Positions 44,143 to 54,135 of a stretch of 64,000 nt of DNA are shown one piece after another. This stretch comes from Lysinibacillus sphaericus (GTDB lineage Bacteria; Bacillota; Bacilli; Bacillales_A; Planococcaceae): NCBI RefSeq assembly GCF_006864135.1, contig NZ_SADV01000014.1, positions 36,663 to 100,662 of the forward strand, given 5' to 3'. The notes under the pieces were generated by a model. It saw only the letters and a list, made by a program, of their open reading frames with translations, ran no database searches and was not told the DNA's origin. Position 1 is the stretch's first letter. Each line of letters begins with the position of its first letter. The translations under genes and the position numbers were made by a program.

Positions 44143-45315
44143 ATGAAAGTTGTTGTATTAGGTGCAGGTTTAATGGGGAAAGAGGTAGCTCGTGATTTAA
44201 TAAAAAATAGTAAAGTGGAGCGTGTATTTTTAGGGGATATAGACGTGAAAATAGCGCAGAACTTTGTGGACTCTTTAAATACAGATAAGATTGAAGTTGT
44301 AGAGCTTCATGCTGAGCGCGATGACTCGTTATTGGAAGTTATCTCAAAAGGCAATGTAGTCGTTAATGCATTGTTCTATTCCTTTAATGAGCGTGTTGCA
44401 AGAGCAGCAATCGCAGCTGGTGTCCATTCCGTGGATTTAGGTGGTCATATTGGCGGTGTAACAGAAAAAATATTAGATCTCGACGAAGAGGCAAAAGCAA
44501 AAGGTGTAACCATTATTCCGGACTTGGGTGTTGCTCCAGGTATGGTCAACATTTTAGCGGGTTACGGTGCTTCGAAATTAGATGAGGTAGAATCTATTAA
44601 ACTATTTGTAGGCGGTATTCCAACAGAGCCGAAGCCACCTCTTCACTATACACGTGTATTTTCCCTAGATGGTGTCTTTGATCATTATACAGAGCCGTCA
44701 AAAATGATTCAAAAAGGTAAACTTCAAGAAGTTCCATCGTTATCAGGTGTTGAACCTATTTATTTCAAAGATTTTGGTGTGCTTGAGGCTTTTTATACAT
44801 CTGGCGGTATATCGACATTGTATAAGACATTCCCGAATGTCCAAACACTAGAATATAAAACAATCCGTTATAAAGGACATGCAGACAAGTTTAAGTTATT
44901 AGCAGATTTAGGATTCCTCGATGCTAGTAATAAGGTAGAGGTAGAAGATCAAGAGGTTTCTGTGCGTCCAGTTGTTCGTGAGGCACTTAAAAAGAAACTC
45001 GAACTTGGTACAAAACCTGATGCAGTGCTACTACGCGTAATTGTAGCAGGTGAAAAAGCGCAACAACAAGTGACTTATGAGTTCGAAATGGTTGTGCGTA
45101 AAGATATGACAATTAATGAAACGGCTATGGCTCGTGCAACAGCAAATACAATTTCTGTCGTTGCTCAAATGATTGGGGAAAATAAAATTACAGAGCGCGG
45201 TGTATTTGCACCTGAATCAATTGTACCGGGCGACATTTATATTAAAGAGATGGCAAAACGTGGTGTTGTCATTAAGGAGACGTCTCATATATCAGCAATG
45301 ATTGTGAAATGGTAG
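44143..45315 (+). CDS. Saccharopine dehydrogenase family, probable L-lysine 6-dehydrogenase
   Basis: A 390-aa protein with an N-terminal Rossmann fold (VVVLGAGLMGKEVARDL) and the conserved catalytic-domain patterns GHIGGVTEKILDLDEEAKAK and IIPDLGVAPGMVNILAGYGA. Its length and layout match Geobacillus-type lysine 6-dehydrogenase, which deaminates lysine at the epsilon carbon with NAD, rather than fungal saccharopine enzymes. I chose ATG 44143 (GAAAGGGG 9 bp upstream). It is the second gene of the operon; the downstream gene starts 11 bp after its stop. Confidence 0.8.
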   Translation: MKVVVLGAGLMGKEVARDLIKNSKVERVFLGDIDVKIAQNFVDSLNTDKIEVVELHAERDDSLLEVISKGNVVVNALFYSFNERVARAAIAAGVHSVDLGGHIGGVTEKILDLDEEAKAKGVTIIPDLGVAPGMVNILAGYGASKLDEVESIKLFVGGIPTEPKPPLHYTRVFSLDGVFDHYTEPSKMIQKGKLQEVPSLSGVEPIYFKDFGVLEAFYTSGGISTLYKTFPNVQTLEYKTIRYKGHADKFKLLADLGFLDASNKVEVEDQEVSVRPVVREALKKKLELGTKPDAVLLRVIVAGEKAQQQVTYEFEMVVRKDMTINETAMARATANTISVVAQMIGENKITERGVFAPESIVPGDIYIKEMAKRGVVIKETSHISAMIVKW

Positions 45316-45325
45316 GTGCTTGGTC

Positions 45326-46398
45326 ATGAATTTCGAATTTACCACTGAGCAAGAAATGCTACGTAAAACAGTGCGGCAGTTGTGGATGCCGAGATTATTC
45401 CACATATTGCGAAGTGGGATGCTGAGGGTGGCTTCGATCCGAAGATTTGGTCAAGACTTGCTGAGCTAGGTTTAATGGGTGTTTGTGTACCAGAACAATA
45501 CGGTGGTAGTGGGATGGATTACAATGCACTCGCCATCGTTTGTGAAGAGCTTGAACGTGGCGATACAGCGTTTCGTACAGCTGTTTCAGTTCATACAGGT
45601 TTGAATAGCATGACTTTAATGCAATGGGGAACAGAGGCTCAAAAACAGCAATACCTTGTTCCGCAGGCAAGAGGAGTTCGGATTGGGGCATTTGGTTTAA
45701 CAGAGCCTGGAGCAGGGTCAGATGTAGCTGCAATGTCTACCACCGCAGTAAGGGATGGAGATTTTTACGTGTTAAATGGACAGAAAACATGGATTTCCTT
45801 ATGTGATCTAGCTGACCATTTTATCGTTTTTGCCTACACTGATAAATCGAAGAAGCATCATGGTATTAGCGCATTTATCGTAGAGCGTTCTATGACGGGC
45901 TTTACATCGAAGGCCATTAAAGGTAAATACGGTATTCGTGCTGGTAATACGGGCGAGCTCTTTTTTGAAAATCTACGTATACCTGTAGAGAATCGCCTTG
46001 GAGAAGAGGGAGAAGGCTTTAAAATTGCCATGTCTGCGCTAGATAATGGTCGTTTGGTTGCCAAAATGGAAGCGGGCTATCAAATGAGCCGCTTACTTGT
46101 ATATCGTGTTGGAGAGTTGAAAAACAAAGGTTTACGTAATACGCGGGAGACATCATTAGCAAAGTGGCAGGCTTGTGATTTTGCGAATAAAGCTGCAGAT
46201 GATGCTGTCCAAATTCATGGAGCATATGGTTATTCGGATGAATATCCAGTCGCTCGTTATTTACGTAACTCGAAAGCACCAGTTATTTATGAAGGCACGC
46301 GGGAGATTCATACGATTATGCAGGCTGACTATGTATTAGGAAAACGTCAAGATAAGTCATTGGCAAAAATGCTACCAAAATGGCCATTTGAAGAATAG
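45326..46398 (+). pseudogene. Acyl-CoA (glutaryl-CoA type) dehydrogenase, frameshifted and internally deleted
   Basis: From ATG 45326 the frame reads MNFEFTTEQEMLRKTVRQ; at 45380-45381 one base is missing, after which VDAEIIPHIAKWDAEGGFD continues in another frame to 46398. A second lesion is in-frame: after SALDNGR the sequence jumps to LVAKMEAGYQMSRLL, omitting about 40 residues that in the paralogue at 34333 hold the Y-x3-R-x2-FG-x-PI-x3-Q segment. The rest is intact (LTEPGAGSDVAAMS, VIYEGTREIHTI). The product probably cannot fold as an active dehydrogenase. The family and operon suggest glutaryl-CoA oxidation in lysine breakdown. Confidence 0.75.
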
Positions 46399-46453
46399 TC
46401 GTTTTATGGTGACTTTTTATGGATTGGTCTAAAGTTAATTAGACTTACTTCTT

Positions 46454-46478
46454 TTAACTTCTTTCGGGGGCAGCACCT
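46454..46478 (+). repeat. Family B repeat remnant
   Basis: TTTTAACTTCTTTCGGGGGC keeps only the left arm of family B, shortly after the acyl-CoA dehydrogenase gene. Confidence 0.5.
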
Positions 46479-46512
46479 ACAAAATGTGAATATTCTAAGT
46501 GAAATTTCATAA

Positions 46513-46558
46513 AGAAAAAGCCGATTTCCTAAACGTTAAGGGGATAATCGGCTTTTTA
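46513..46558 (+). terminator. Terminator of lysine-catabolic operon
   Basis: AAAAAGCCGATT (46515-46526) pairs perfectly with AATCGGCTTTTT (46546-46557). A second hairpin, ATCCGA/TCGGAT with a T7 tail, is at 46620-46641. Confidence 0.85.
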
Positions 46559-46827
46559 CTATTCAGTAGTCTTTGTGACCGTAGAGAGTCCAAATGATTA
46601 CAGTTGCTTTCTAGTTAGGATCCGAATTTCGGATTCTTTTTTTATGTTAAAGAATGGTTTTAGGGTCTAATTGTGTCTTAGCGTTCAAATTATACAAGAA
46701 AATATTGCTAAAATTAACATTTTATATTGCTTTATTCACATAATATGTTATTTTTATATGGGCAATATAGTTCCAAATAATCAATATATTACCACTGTAT
46801 AAAGGTAGTACTATAGGAGGATTTTTT

Positions 46828-49800
46828 ATGAAGAAGAAATTAAAACTCAATCAAGTGTTAATTGGAGTAAGTACAATGGCACTGTCGTTCGGAGCGTTAC
46901 AAGCAGAAGCATCGGCAGCAGAAAAAACGCCTTATAATGTATTACAAATGAAGCCTGTGGGCATAGATACTTCGAAAGATAAAATCGCACATTCTACAAC
47001 GGCTGATGAAACATTATCATTTGAAAAACGTTTGGAAATGGGAGATTTTTCGGAACACCCAGCTCCAACTATAAAGCTTGCTGAAACGAAGCAATTGCAA
47101 GAACAGTACTCGACGGCAGAGCTTAATAAAATGAGCGATAGTGAGCTAATTGATACGCTAGGAAATATTCGCTGGTATCAAATTACAGATTTATTCCAAT
47201 TCAATGATGAAACAAAAGCTTTTTATCAAAATAAAGAACGCATGCAAGTTATTATTAATGAATTAGGGAAAAGAGGAAGTTCTTTTACGAAAGATGACTC
47301 AAAGGGTATTGAAACATTTGTAGAGGTATTGCGTTCTGCATTTTATCTAGGATTTTATAATCAGGAACTAAGTTATTTAAACGAGAGAAGTTTCCATGAT
47401 AAGTGTTTACCAGCATTAAAGGAAATGGCGAAAAATCCGAACTTTAAACTTGGTACAGAAGAGCAAGATAAAGTGGTATCCGCCTATGGGAAATTAATCG
47501 GTAATGCTTCTAGTGATGCAGAAACAGTTCAGTATGCTGCGAAGATTTTAAAACAGTTTAACGAGAATCTCTCTACATATGAAAGCGATCGTTTAAAAGG
47601 GCAGGCGATCTATGATTTAATACATGGTATTGATTATGATCTGCAGTCGTACATGCATAAGACAGGTAAAGAAGCGAATACGACGATGTGGTATGGAAAG
47701 ATTGATAGTTTCATCGATGAAGTGAATAACATTGCTCTTTTACATAATGTAACAGATAACAATAGTTGGTTAATTAATAATGGCATTTATTATGCAGGGC
47801 GTTTAGGAGTATTCCATAGTCATCCGGATAAAGGTTTAGAAGTTGTTACACAAGCGATGCATATGTATCCATATTTAAGTGAAGCTTACTTTGTGGCAGT
47901 AGAGCAACTTACTACAAATTATGATGGAAAAGACTTTAACGGAAATGCAGTAGATTTAGAGAAAATGCGTGAAGAGGGCAAGAAGCAGTATTTACCGAAA
48001 ACATATACGTTTGATAATGGATCGATTGTCTTTAAGACGGGCTCTAACGTAACAGACGACAAAATTCAAAGATTATACTGGGCTGCAAAAGAAGTAAAAG
48101 CACAATATCACCGTGTAATTGGGAATGACAAAGCATTAGAACCAGGTAATGCTGACGATGTATTAACAGTTGTTATTTATGACACTCCAGATCAATATCG
48201 ATTAAACCGTCAATTGTACGGCTATGAAACGAATAATGGTGGTATTTATATTGAAGAGAAGGGGACGTTCTTTACATATGAACGTACGCCGGAGCAAAGT
48301 ATTTATAGTTTAGAAGAGCTGTTCCGCCATGAATTCACACACTATTTACAAGGTAGATACGAGGTTCCTGGTTTATTCGGAACAGGTGATATGTATCAAA
48401 ATGAACGACTAACATGGTTCCAAGAAGGAAATGCAGAATTTTTTGCAGGATCAACGCGTACAAATGATGTTGTTCCACGTCAGAGTATTATTAGTGGATT
48501 ATCAGATGATCCATCACAACGCTATACAGCTAAACAGACATTGTTTGCGAAATATGGATCATGGGATTTTTATAACTATTCCTTTGCTCTACAGTCCTTT
48601 ATGTATACGCATCAATTTGAGACATTTGATAGAATTCAAGATTTAATTCGTGCGAACGATGTGAAAAATTATGATGCGTATCGTGATGCTTTAAGTAAAG
48701 ATCCACAACTGAATGCTGAATACCAAGCTTATATGCAGCAATTGATTGATAATCAAGAAAAATACAAGGTGCCACAAGTAGCAGAAGATTATTTAGTGGA
48801 ACATGCACCAAAAGCATTAAACGAAGTGGAGCAAGAAATTGTCGATGTTGCTAACGTACAAGATGTAAAAATGACAAAACATAAATCTCAATTCTTTGAT
48901 ACATTTACACTCGAAGGTACGTATGTAGGCAGTGAAACGCAAGGTGAATCTAAAGATTGGAAAACGATGAGTAAGCAAGTGAACGAAGTACTGGAGCAAC
49001 TGTCGCAAAAAGAGTGGAGCGGCTATAAAACAGTGACTGCGTATTTCGTCAACTACCGTGTAAATGCAGCAAACCAATTTGAATATGATATTGTTTTCCA
49101 CGGCATTGCGACGGATGAAGGAGATATTCAAGCGCCTATTGTAAAGATAAATGGTCCATATGCTGGAATCGAAAATGAAGAAATCCAGTTCAAGAGTGAT
49201 GGTTCAAAAGATAAAGATGGAGAAATCGTTTCTTACCTTTGGGATTTTGGTGATGGAAAAACAAGTGAAGAGGCAAACCCTACTCATGTATACGAAAAAG
49301 AAGGCACATATAATGTGACATTAACAGTGAAAAATGATAAGGGAATAGAAAGTAAAGATCATGCAATTGTAGCTGTACGGAAGGGCGCACAAACAGGGAA
49401 TAATCATCAAGAAGAAACGAAGACAATTCCATTTAATACGCCCCTAAAAGGTAGTTTGATGGGTGATGATGATACGGATGCATACACATTTGAAGTTACG
49501 TCTCCAGAAGAAATCGATATTTCTGTCTTAAATGAAAATCAAATTGGCATGACATGGGTGCTTTGTCATGAGTCTGATAAGCAAAATTACGTAGCAGTTG
49601 GACAGGAAGATGGAAATAATATAACAGGTAAACTTCATGCGGAACCAGGAAAGTATTATTTATATATTTATAAATTTGATAATGAAAACGGGACATATAC
49701 AGTAAATGTACAAAATGAATCAAAAACAGAGATAGAACCAAATAATCGTCCAGAAGAAGCGACTACGATTCCATTTAATATGCCCCTAAAAGGTAGCTTG

Positions 49801-50058
49801 ATGGATGATGATCATACGGATGTATACACATTCGACGTTACGTCACCAAAAGAAATCGATATTGCTGTCTTAAATGAAAATCAAATTGGCATGACATGGG
49901 TGCTTTGTCATGAGTCTGATATGCGAAATTACGTAGCATATGGACAGGAAGATGGAAATAGTATAAAAGGTAAATATAATGCGAAACCAGGCAAATATTA
50001 TTTATACATTTATAAATTTGATAATGAAAACGGGGCATATACAGTAAATGTACAATAA
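46828..50058 (+). CDS. colA: Secreted collagenase (M9B, ColA-type)
   Basis: A 1076-aa secreted zinc metalloprotease. Signal peptide at residues 1-33 (MKKKLKLNQ.., AEASA cleavage region). The M9 activator and catalytic domains span about 80-760, with the zinc site H501-E-F-T-H505 and downstream E533 in WFQEGNAEFFAG. A PKD domain lies at about 770-850 (YLWDFGDGKTSEEANPTHVY). Two collagen-binding (PPC-type) domains, about 865-965 and 973-1076, are roughly 84% identical, a recent duplication. ATG follows ATAGGAGG. It should digest native collagen or gelatin outside the cell; PepT and other hydrolases would then use the peptides. Confidence 0.95.
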   Translation: MKKKLKLNQVLIGVSTMALSFGALQAEASAAEKTPYNVLQMKPVGIDTSKDKIAHSTTADETLSFEKRLEMGDFSEHPAPTIKLAETKQLQEQYSTAELNKMSDSELIDTLGNIRWYQITDLFQFNDETKAFYQNKERMQVIINELGKRGSSFTKDDSKGIETFVEVLRSAFYLGFYNQELSYLNERSFHDKCLPALKEMAKNPNFKLGTEEQDKVVSAYGKLIGNASSDAETVQYAAKILKQFNENLSTYESDRLKGQAIYDLIHGIDYDLQSYMHKTGKEANTTMWYGKIDSFIDEVNNIALLHNVTDNNSWLINNGIYYAGRLGVFHSHPDKGLEVVTQAMHMYPYLSEAYFVAVEQLTTNYDGKDFNGNAVDLEKMREEGKKQYLPKTYTFDNGSIVFKTGSNVTDDKIQRLYWAAKEVKAQYHRVIGNDKALEPGNADDVLTVVIYDTPDQYRLNRQLYGYETNNGGIYIEEKGTFFTYERTPEQSIYSLEELFRHEFTHYLQGRYEVPGLFGTGDMYQNERLTWFQEGNAEFFAGSTRTNDVVPRQSIISGLSDDPSQRYTAKQTLFAKYGSWDFYNYSFALQSFMYTHQFETFDRIQDLIRANDVKNYDAYRDALSKDPQLNAEYQAYMQQLIDNQEKYKVPQVAEDYLVEHAPKALNEVEQEIVDVANVQDVKMTKHKSQFFDTFTLEGTYVGSETQGESKDWKTMSKQVNEVLEQLSQKEWSGYKTVTAYFVNYRVNAANQFEYDIVFHGIATDEGDIQAPIVKINGPYAGIENEEIQFKSDGSKDKDGEIVSYLWDFGDGKTSEEANPTHVYEKEGTYNVTLTVKNDKGIESKDHAIVAVRKGAQTGNNHQEETKTIPFNTPLKGSLMGDDDTDAYTFEVTSPEEIDISVLNENQIGMTWVLCHESDKQNYVAVGQEDGNNITGKLHAEPGKYYLYIYKFDNENGTYTVNVQNESKTEIEPNNRPEEATTIPFNMPLKGSLMDDDHTDVYTFDVTSPKEIDIAVLNENQIGMTWVLCHESDMRNYVAYGQEDGNSIKGKYNAKPGKYYLYIYKFDNENGAYTVNVQ

Positions 50059-50192
50059 TTATTAAGAAGAAAGTTTTAGTGTCAAGAGTAGAGGCTGATC
50101 TGATCTCTATAATGTATAACCATATATCAAGTGTCTAACTTAAAAAAGAGTAGCAGCTAACGTAAAATACAATAGCCGCTGCTCGTAATTAA

Positions 50193-50225
50193 GCCGAGAG
50201 GGATTCACTTCCTCTCGTTTTTTTA
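50193..50225 (+). terminator. Terminator downstream of collagenase
   Basis: CGAGAGG (50195-50201) pairs with CCTCTCG (50211-50217), then TTTTTTT. A weaker hairpin, GAGTAGCAGCT with AGCCGCTGCTC, precedes it at 50148-50184. Confidence 0.8.
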
Positions 50226-50309
50226 ATGATAAAAAATTCGGAATAATGTAACTTTCCTATTCTTTGGTAGTCTAATTAATAAACAAGTTTATGAAAGGGA
50301 GGAATAATA

Positions 50310-52406
50310 ATGAAAAAGAATTGGTTAGCAATTTTACTCATCGCAGTACTAGCTATTTTGCCAGGAATTATTATGCTGGTCTCGACCCCAAAAGTAGAGG
50401 CACAAACTAAGAGTACGAGTACGAGTACGACTACCTATAGCTGGCAAGTATCCTTTACTGAGGCACTAAAAGAAAGCGCAGTAGCGGAAGACGATGTTTA
50501 CGTAACAAATAGCAAAAATCAAAAGGTAACAGCAACAGTAACATTTGGGGAAGATAAAAAGACAATGATCGTAAGTGATTTAGCACCTGGAAGCTATAAA
50601 TTACATGTGAAGAAAGAAGCGTTTGTACTAGATGGACCTAAAACAACATCGCAAGTAATAGCATTTACCATCATTGAAAAGCTTGAAGCTGTAAAATCAG
50701 AAAAAGAACTACAACAATATTTTGAAACACTTTTAGCTAACTCACAAAAAGAACTGAATGAGGCGACCGTAGAAATGGCAAAGAGTGAAGACAAAGCGAG
50801 TGCAGACAACTCCTCTACAACGAATAATCAGGTCGAAGGGGTGGAAGAAGGGGATATTGTTGTTGTCAAAGATGGCTTTATTTATGCTGTAAAGGATCAG
50901 GGCATTACTGTAGTAAATGCTAAAGATCCGAAAAAATTACAGTTAGCAACTACAATCAAACTGAAGGAGTCACGACATATTTCGAAACTAGCATTATATG
51001 ATAATTTATTAATAGTAATTGGGGATGAATATTTAGAGAAAACAGGCACAAGCATGTCGACAGCCTCTTTGTATGATATTTCAAACCCAAAGAATCCGAA
51101 GCTTATACGTGAAGTAGGGCAAGAGGGGTATTTAAACGATATTCGAATTACAGATGATACATTATATTTAATCGGGAATATGTATCCGAATTATTGGATG
51201 CTTAGAGAGCAAAAAACGCCGGATTTAAAACCGAAAACATTTGATAGTGTAGAAGGAAATGAGTACAAAAGTTTACCTCTAGAGAAAATTTCTATTTTAC
51301 CAAATACAATGGATGGAACATATAACTTAATTACAGCGGTGGATTTAAAAAATGGTGCAAAGACAACTGCGAACACAAAGGGGTACTTAGGTGGTAGTAG
51401 TGGACTTTATATGGCGGAGAATGCACTTTATTTAACAACACCAGTTTATGATGGAAATCGGGTGCCTGCTTCAGGTCGCATGATGGATATGATCTGGATA
51501 CCGAGAACAACTAATACACAAGTTTTTAAATGGAATATTGATGGAACTGCCATAAATTTTGTAGGTACGACGGAAGTAAAAGGATCCGTGTTAAATCAAT
51601 ATTCAATGGATGAGTATGAAGGCAATTTCCGCATCGTTACAACCGAAGGAAATGCGTGGGATGAACAAAAAATATCTCGAAACCACCTATTTATTTTAGA
51701 TGAAAATTTACAAGAGCTCGGTGCAGTAAAAGATTTAGCTCCTGGTGAAAAAGTGTATTCTGCACGCTTTATGGGCGAAAAAGCATATGTAGTAACATTT
51801 AAGCAAGTGGATCCATTGTTTGTTATTGATGTGGCAAATCCGAAAAAGCCAACTGTGCTAGGTGAGCTAAAGATTCCAGGCTTTAGTAACTATTTGCATC
51901 CATTAGACGATACACATTTAATCGGCATTGGCTATGATACCGAGCAACGCTATGATGCATATTCGAAGCGTAATTTTACGGTCACAACTAATATGAAAAT
52001 GTCATTGTTTGATGTTTCAGATTTCAAAAATCCAACGGAACAATCAACAGTAAAAATAGGCGGAGAAGGCTCGTACTCTGAAGTTCAATACAATCCGAAA
52101 GCACTATTCCGCAACAAGGAATACAATTACTTCGGTTTCCCGGTTGTCCTGTATGATGCAGGGAAGGGTGATGAAATCGTCTACAAAGGTCAAGGCGCGC
52201 AAATCTATGAAATCACTGCAGATAAAGGAATCGTCCTAAAAGGAAATATTGTTAATAAAAGCACTGGCGATCAGTATGAAAATTGGGAGCAGCGTGTACA
52301 GCGAGTAGTCTATATAGATGACGCTCTTTACACAGTAGCGAACAATGAAGTGAAGAGCTATCAGCTAAAAGACTTCAAACCACTTGATACATTAACTGTA
52401 AAATAA
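50310..52406 (+). CDS. Secreted protein with C-terminal beta-propeller domain
   Basis: A 698-aa exported or membrane-anchored protein: an N-terminal hydrophobic segment (LAILLIAVLAILPGIIML, about residues 5-25), a short Ig-like domain (about 45-130: SFTEALKESAVAEDDVYVTN), and then the large domain opening with NQVEGVEEGDIVVVKDGFIY, the signature of the PF09826-type beta-propeller. Repeated blade patterns such as LYDISNPKNPKLIREV and FDVSDFKNPTEQST follow. Function unknown; a surface-binding role is possible. Strong AAAGGGAGG site. Monocistronic. Confidence 0.88.
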   Translation: MKKNWLAILLIAVLAILPGIIMLVSTPKVEAQTKSTSTSTTTYSWQVSFTEALKESAVAEDDVYVTNSKNQKVTATVTFGEDKKTMIVSDLAPGSYKLHVKKEAFVLDGPKTTSQVIAFTIIEKLEAVKSEKELQQYFETLLANSQKELNEATVEMAKSEDKASADNSSTTNNQVEGVEEGDIVVVKDGFIYAVKDQGITVVNAKDPKKLQLATTIKLKESRHISKLALYDNLLIVIGDEYLEKTGTSMSTASLYDISNPKNPKLIREVGQEGYLNDIRITDDTLYLIGNMYPNYWMLREQKTPDLKPKTFDSVEGNEYKSLPLEKISILPNTMDGTYNLITAVDLKNGAKTTANTKGYLGGSSGLYMAENALYLTTPVYDGNRVPASGRMMDMIWIPRTTNTQVFKWNIDGTAINFVGTTEVKGSVLNQYSMDEYEGNFRIVTTEGNAWDEQKISRNHLFILDENLQELGAVKDLAPGEKVYSARFMGEKAYVVTFKQVDPLFVIDVANPKKPTVLGELKIPGFSNYLHPLDDTHLIGIGYDTEQRYDAYSKRNFTVTTNMKMSLFDVSDFKNPTEQSTVKIGGEGSYSEVQYNPKALFRNKEYNYFGFPVVLYDAGKGDEIVYKGQGAQIYEITADKGIVLKGNIVNKSTGDQYENWEQRVQRVVYIDDALYTVANNEVKSYQLKDFKPLDTLTVK

Positions 52407-52408
52407 AA

Positions 52409-52452
52409 AGGAAAGTCCAATAACCTTAATCTTGAGGTTATTGGACTTTCGC
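52409..52452. terminator. Terminator between convergent genes
   Basis: GAAAGTCCAATAACCT (52411-52426) pairs perfectly with AGGTTATTGGACTTTC (52435-52450). The T-run is on the minus-strand side, so it serves the deacetylase best. Confidence 0.85.
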
Positions 52453-52457
52453 TGTGG

Positions 52458-53864
52458 TTATTTTTGACGATATGGAAGAATTTCCGATACTGTCACGAAT
52501 TCATAGCCTTGCCCTTGTAAATAAGCAAGCACGGAATCAAGACCATCTGCAGTCGATTGATGAATATCATGCATTAAGACAATGGCGTTATTGTGTAAAT
52601 TATTTTTGACATTAGGTAGTAACTGTTGCGCATTGCGATACTTCCAATCTAATGTATCGATCGACCATAAAACAACAGGAACTGGAATTTGACCGTTGAT
52701 AGTATCGTTTGTTGCTCCATACGGTGGTCTAAATACAGTTGGCTTTTGGTTAATGGCCTTTTCTATCTCCGCAACTGTAGATGTGTATTGATTTACTGCC
52801 GACTCTAGTGACAGTTTTGTTAATACAGGATGGTTCCATGAATGATTCCCTATTTCATGTCCTCGTGCAAGAACATCTCTTGCGATATCAGGATAATATT
52901 GTACACGACTACCAAGCATAAAGAAGGTAGCTTTTGCGTGATATTTATCAAGAGTATCTAATATCTGTTCTGTAACCTTTGGATGTGGACCATCATCAAA
53001 AGTTAAGGCAATACGCTTTTTGTTTGGATCACCTGTATTAGTTGGCTTTACCGGCTGTTCCATAGCAATCTGGAAATCAGAGGCTAACAACGGATTGATA
53101 AGTGATAGTGGGAGCTTCACAATTGGTGGACCTGCTGCTCCGCTAGCAATCTCATACTCATCAAAATAGAATTGTATCGAATCATCAACGATAGCAAAGC
53201 GATTAAAGTTAGACCACTTCGGTTCAGTTGACTTTATTAAATCATCCTTGAAAAGCTCATCCTTTAACTTAAGGTTTTGTTGTAAGTCGTTACGTACATG
53301 AGTAGCTAAGACTGATAAATTGTTTTTATCGTTGTTCAACAATGTTTTAATGGAAATTAGTTCACCAGTTTCATGATTGATGAAGAATGTTTTTGTTGAA
53401 ACCTCGGGGTTGGCGCCGCCTGTATACAACATTTTTGTTAGCACAAAGGAATAGTATTGCTTTTGATATGGGAAAGTTTCCAAACTAATATTAAGCTCAC
53501 CCATTACCTCTTTATCTTTATTTTCTTTCATAGATGACAGATAGTTTTCTTTTGAATCCGTTATGTACTGTAATACAGCATCGTTAAAAGTTTTATTATC
53601 TGTTTCTGGATAGTGAATAGCAAAAGGTGTTCGCTTATCATTAGAGACATCTGTTACAATACGTATACCTGGAAACGCAGAGCTATCTGTGGATAGATTA
53701 CTCTCTATTGAATCTGAAGTTGTCTCTTTAGAGGCACTAATTTTTTGAAACTTAAAGTCATCCTTTGATAGGATAATGACTAAAATAATAGTTGTTAATG
53801 TAATGATGAGGCCAATTAATAGGAAATCAATCATTGGGCCGCGTTTTTTTCTGCGTTCCGGCAT
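52458..53864 (-). CDS. pdaC: PdaC-like polysaccharide deacetylase
   Basis: A 468-aa membrane-anchored enzyme, the length of B. subtilis PdaC, which N-deacetylates peptidoglycan. Residues 13-33 are a membrane anchor; about 60-250 match the DUF4163/RsiV-like region (YTGGANPEVSTKTFFINHET). Residues 265-468 are a NodB domain with all motifs: LTFDDGPHP, HEIGNHSWNHP, FRPPYGATND, LWSIDTLDW and VLMHDIH. AAAGGAGCG precedes ATG. Deacetylation typically gives lysozyme resistance. Confidence 0.88.
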   Translation of the reverse strand: MPERRKKRGPMIDFLLIGLIITLTTIILVIILSKDDFKFQKISASKETTSDSIESNLSTDSSAFPGIRIVTDVSNDKRTPFAIHYPETDNKTFNDAVLQYITDSKENYLSSMKENKDKEVMGELNISLETFPYQKQYYSFVLTKMLYTGGANPEVSTKTFFINHETGELISIKTLLNNDKNNLSVLATHVRNDLQQNLKLKDELFKDDLIKSTEPKWSNFNRFAIVDDSIQFYFDEYEIASGAAGPPIVKLPLSLINPLLASDFQIAMEQPVKPTNTGDPNKKRIALTFDDGPHPKVTEQILDTLDKYHAKATFFMLGSRVQYYPDIARDVLARGHEIGNHSWNHPVLTKLSLESAVNQYTSTVAEIEKAINQKPTVFRPPYGATNDTINGQIPVPVVLWSIDTLDWKYRNAQQLLPNVKNNLHNNAIVLMHDIHQSTADGLDSVLAYLQGQGYEFVTVSEILPYRQK

Positions 53865-54135
53865 TTTTGTGGATACGCTCCTTTCCTTATTTAGTTTTTT
53901 AGACTGCTTATAAAATCAGACGTGTTAGTCATTGAAAAAGTTATACGAATCTATGAAGTTTTGCTATCAATTTATGGGAAACCCATCTCCATGAATAAAT
54001 TACTCAGTAGCTACCATTTTTAGCATATGAAAGCCAAAGTACTTTGGTTAAAAGTTTAAAAAAATTTTAGTTGAGTTTTTATTTGCAGTTCGATACTATT
54101 GGCAAGGAACCCTTTAAAGGAGGCAGATAACTGTA

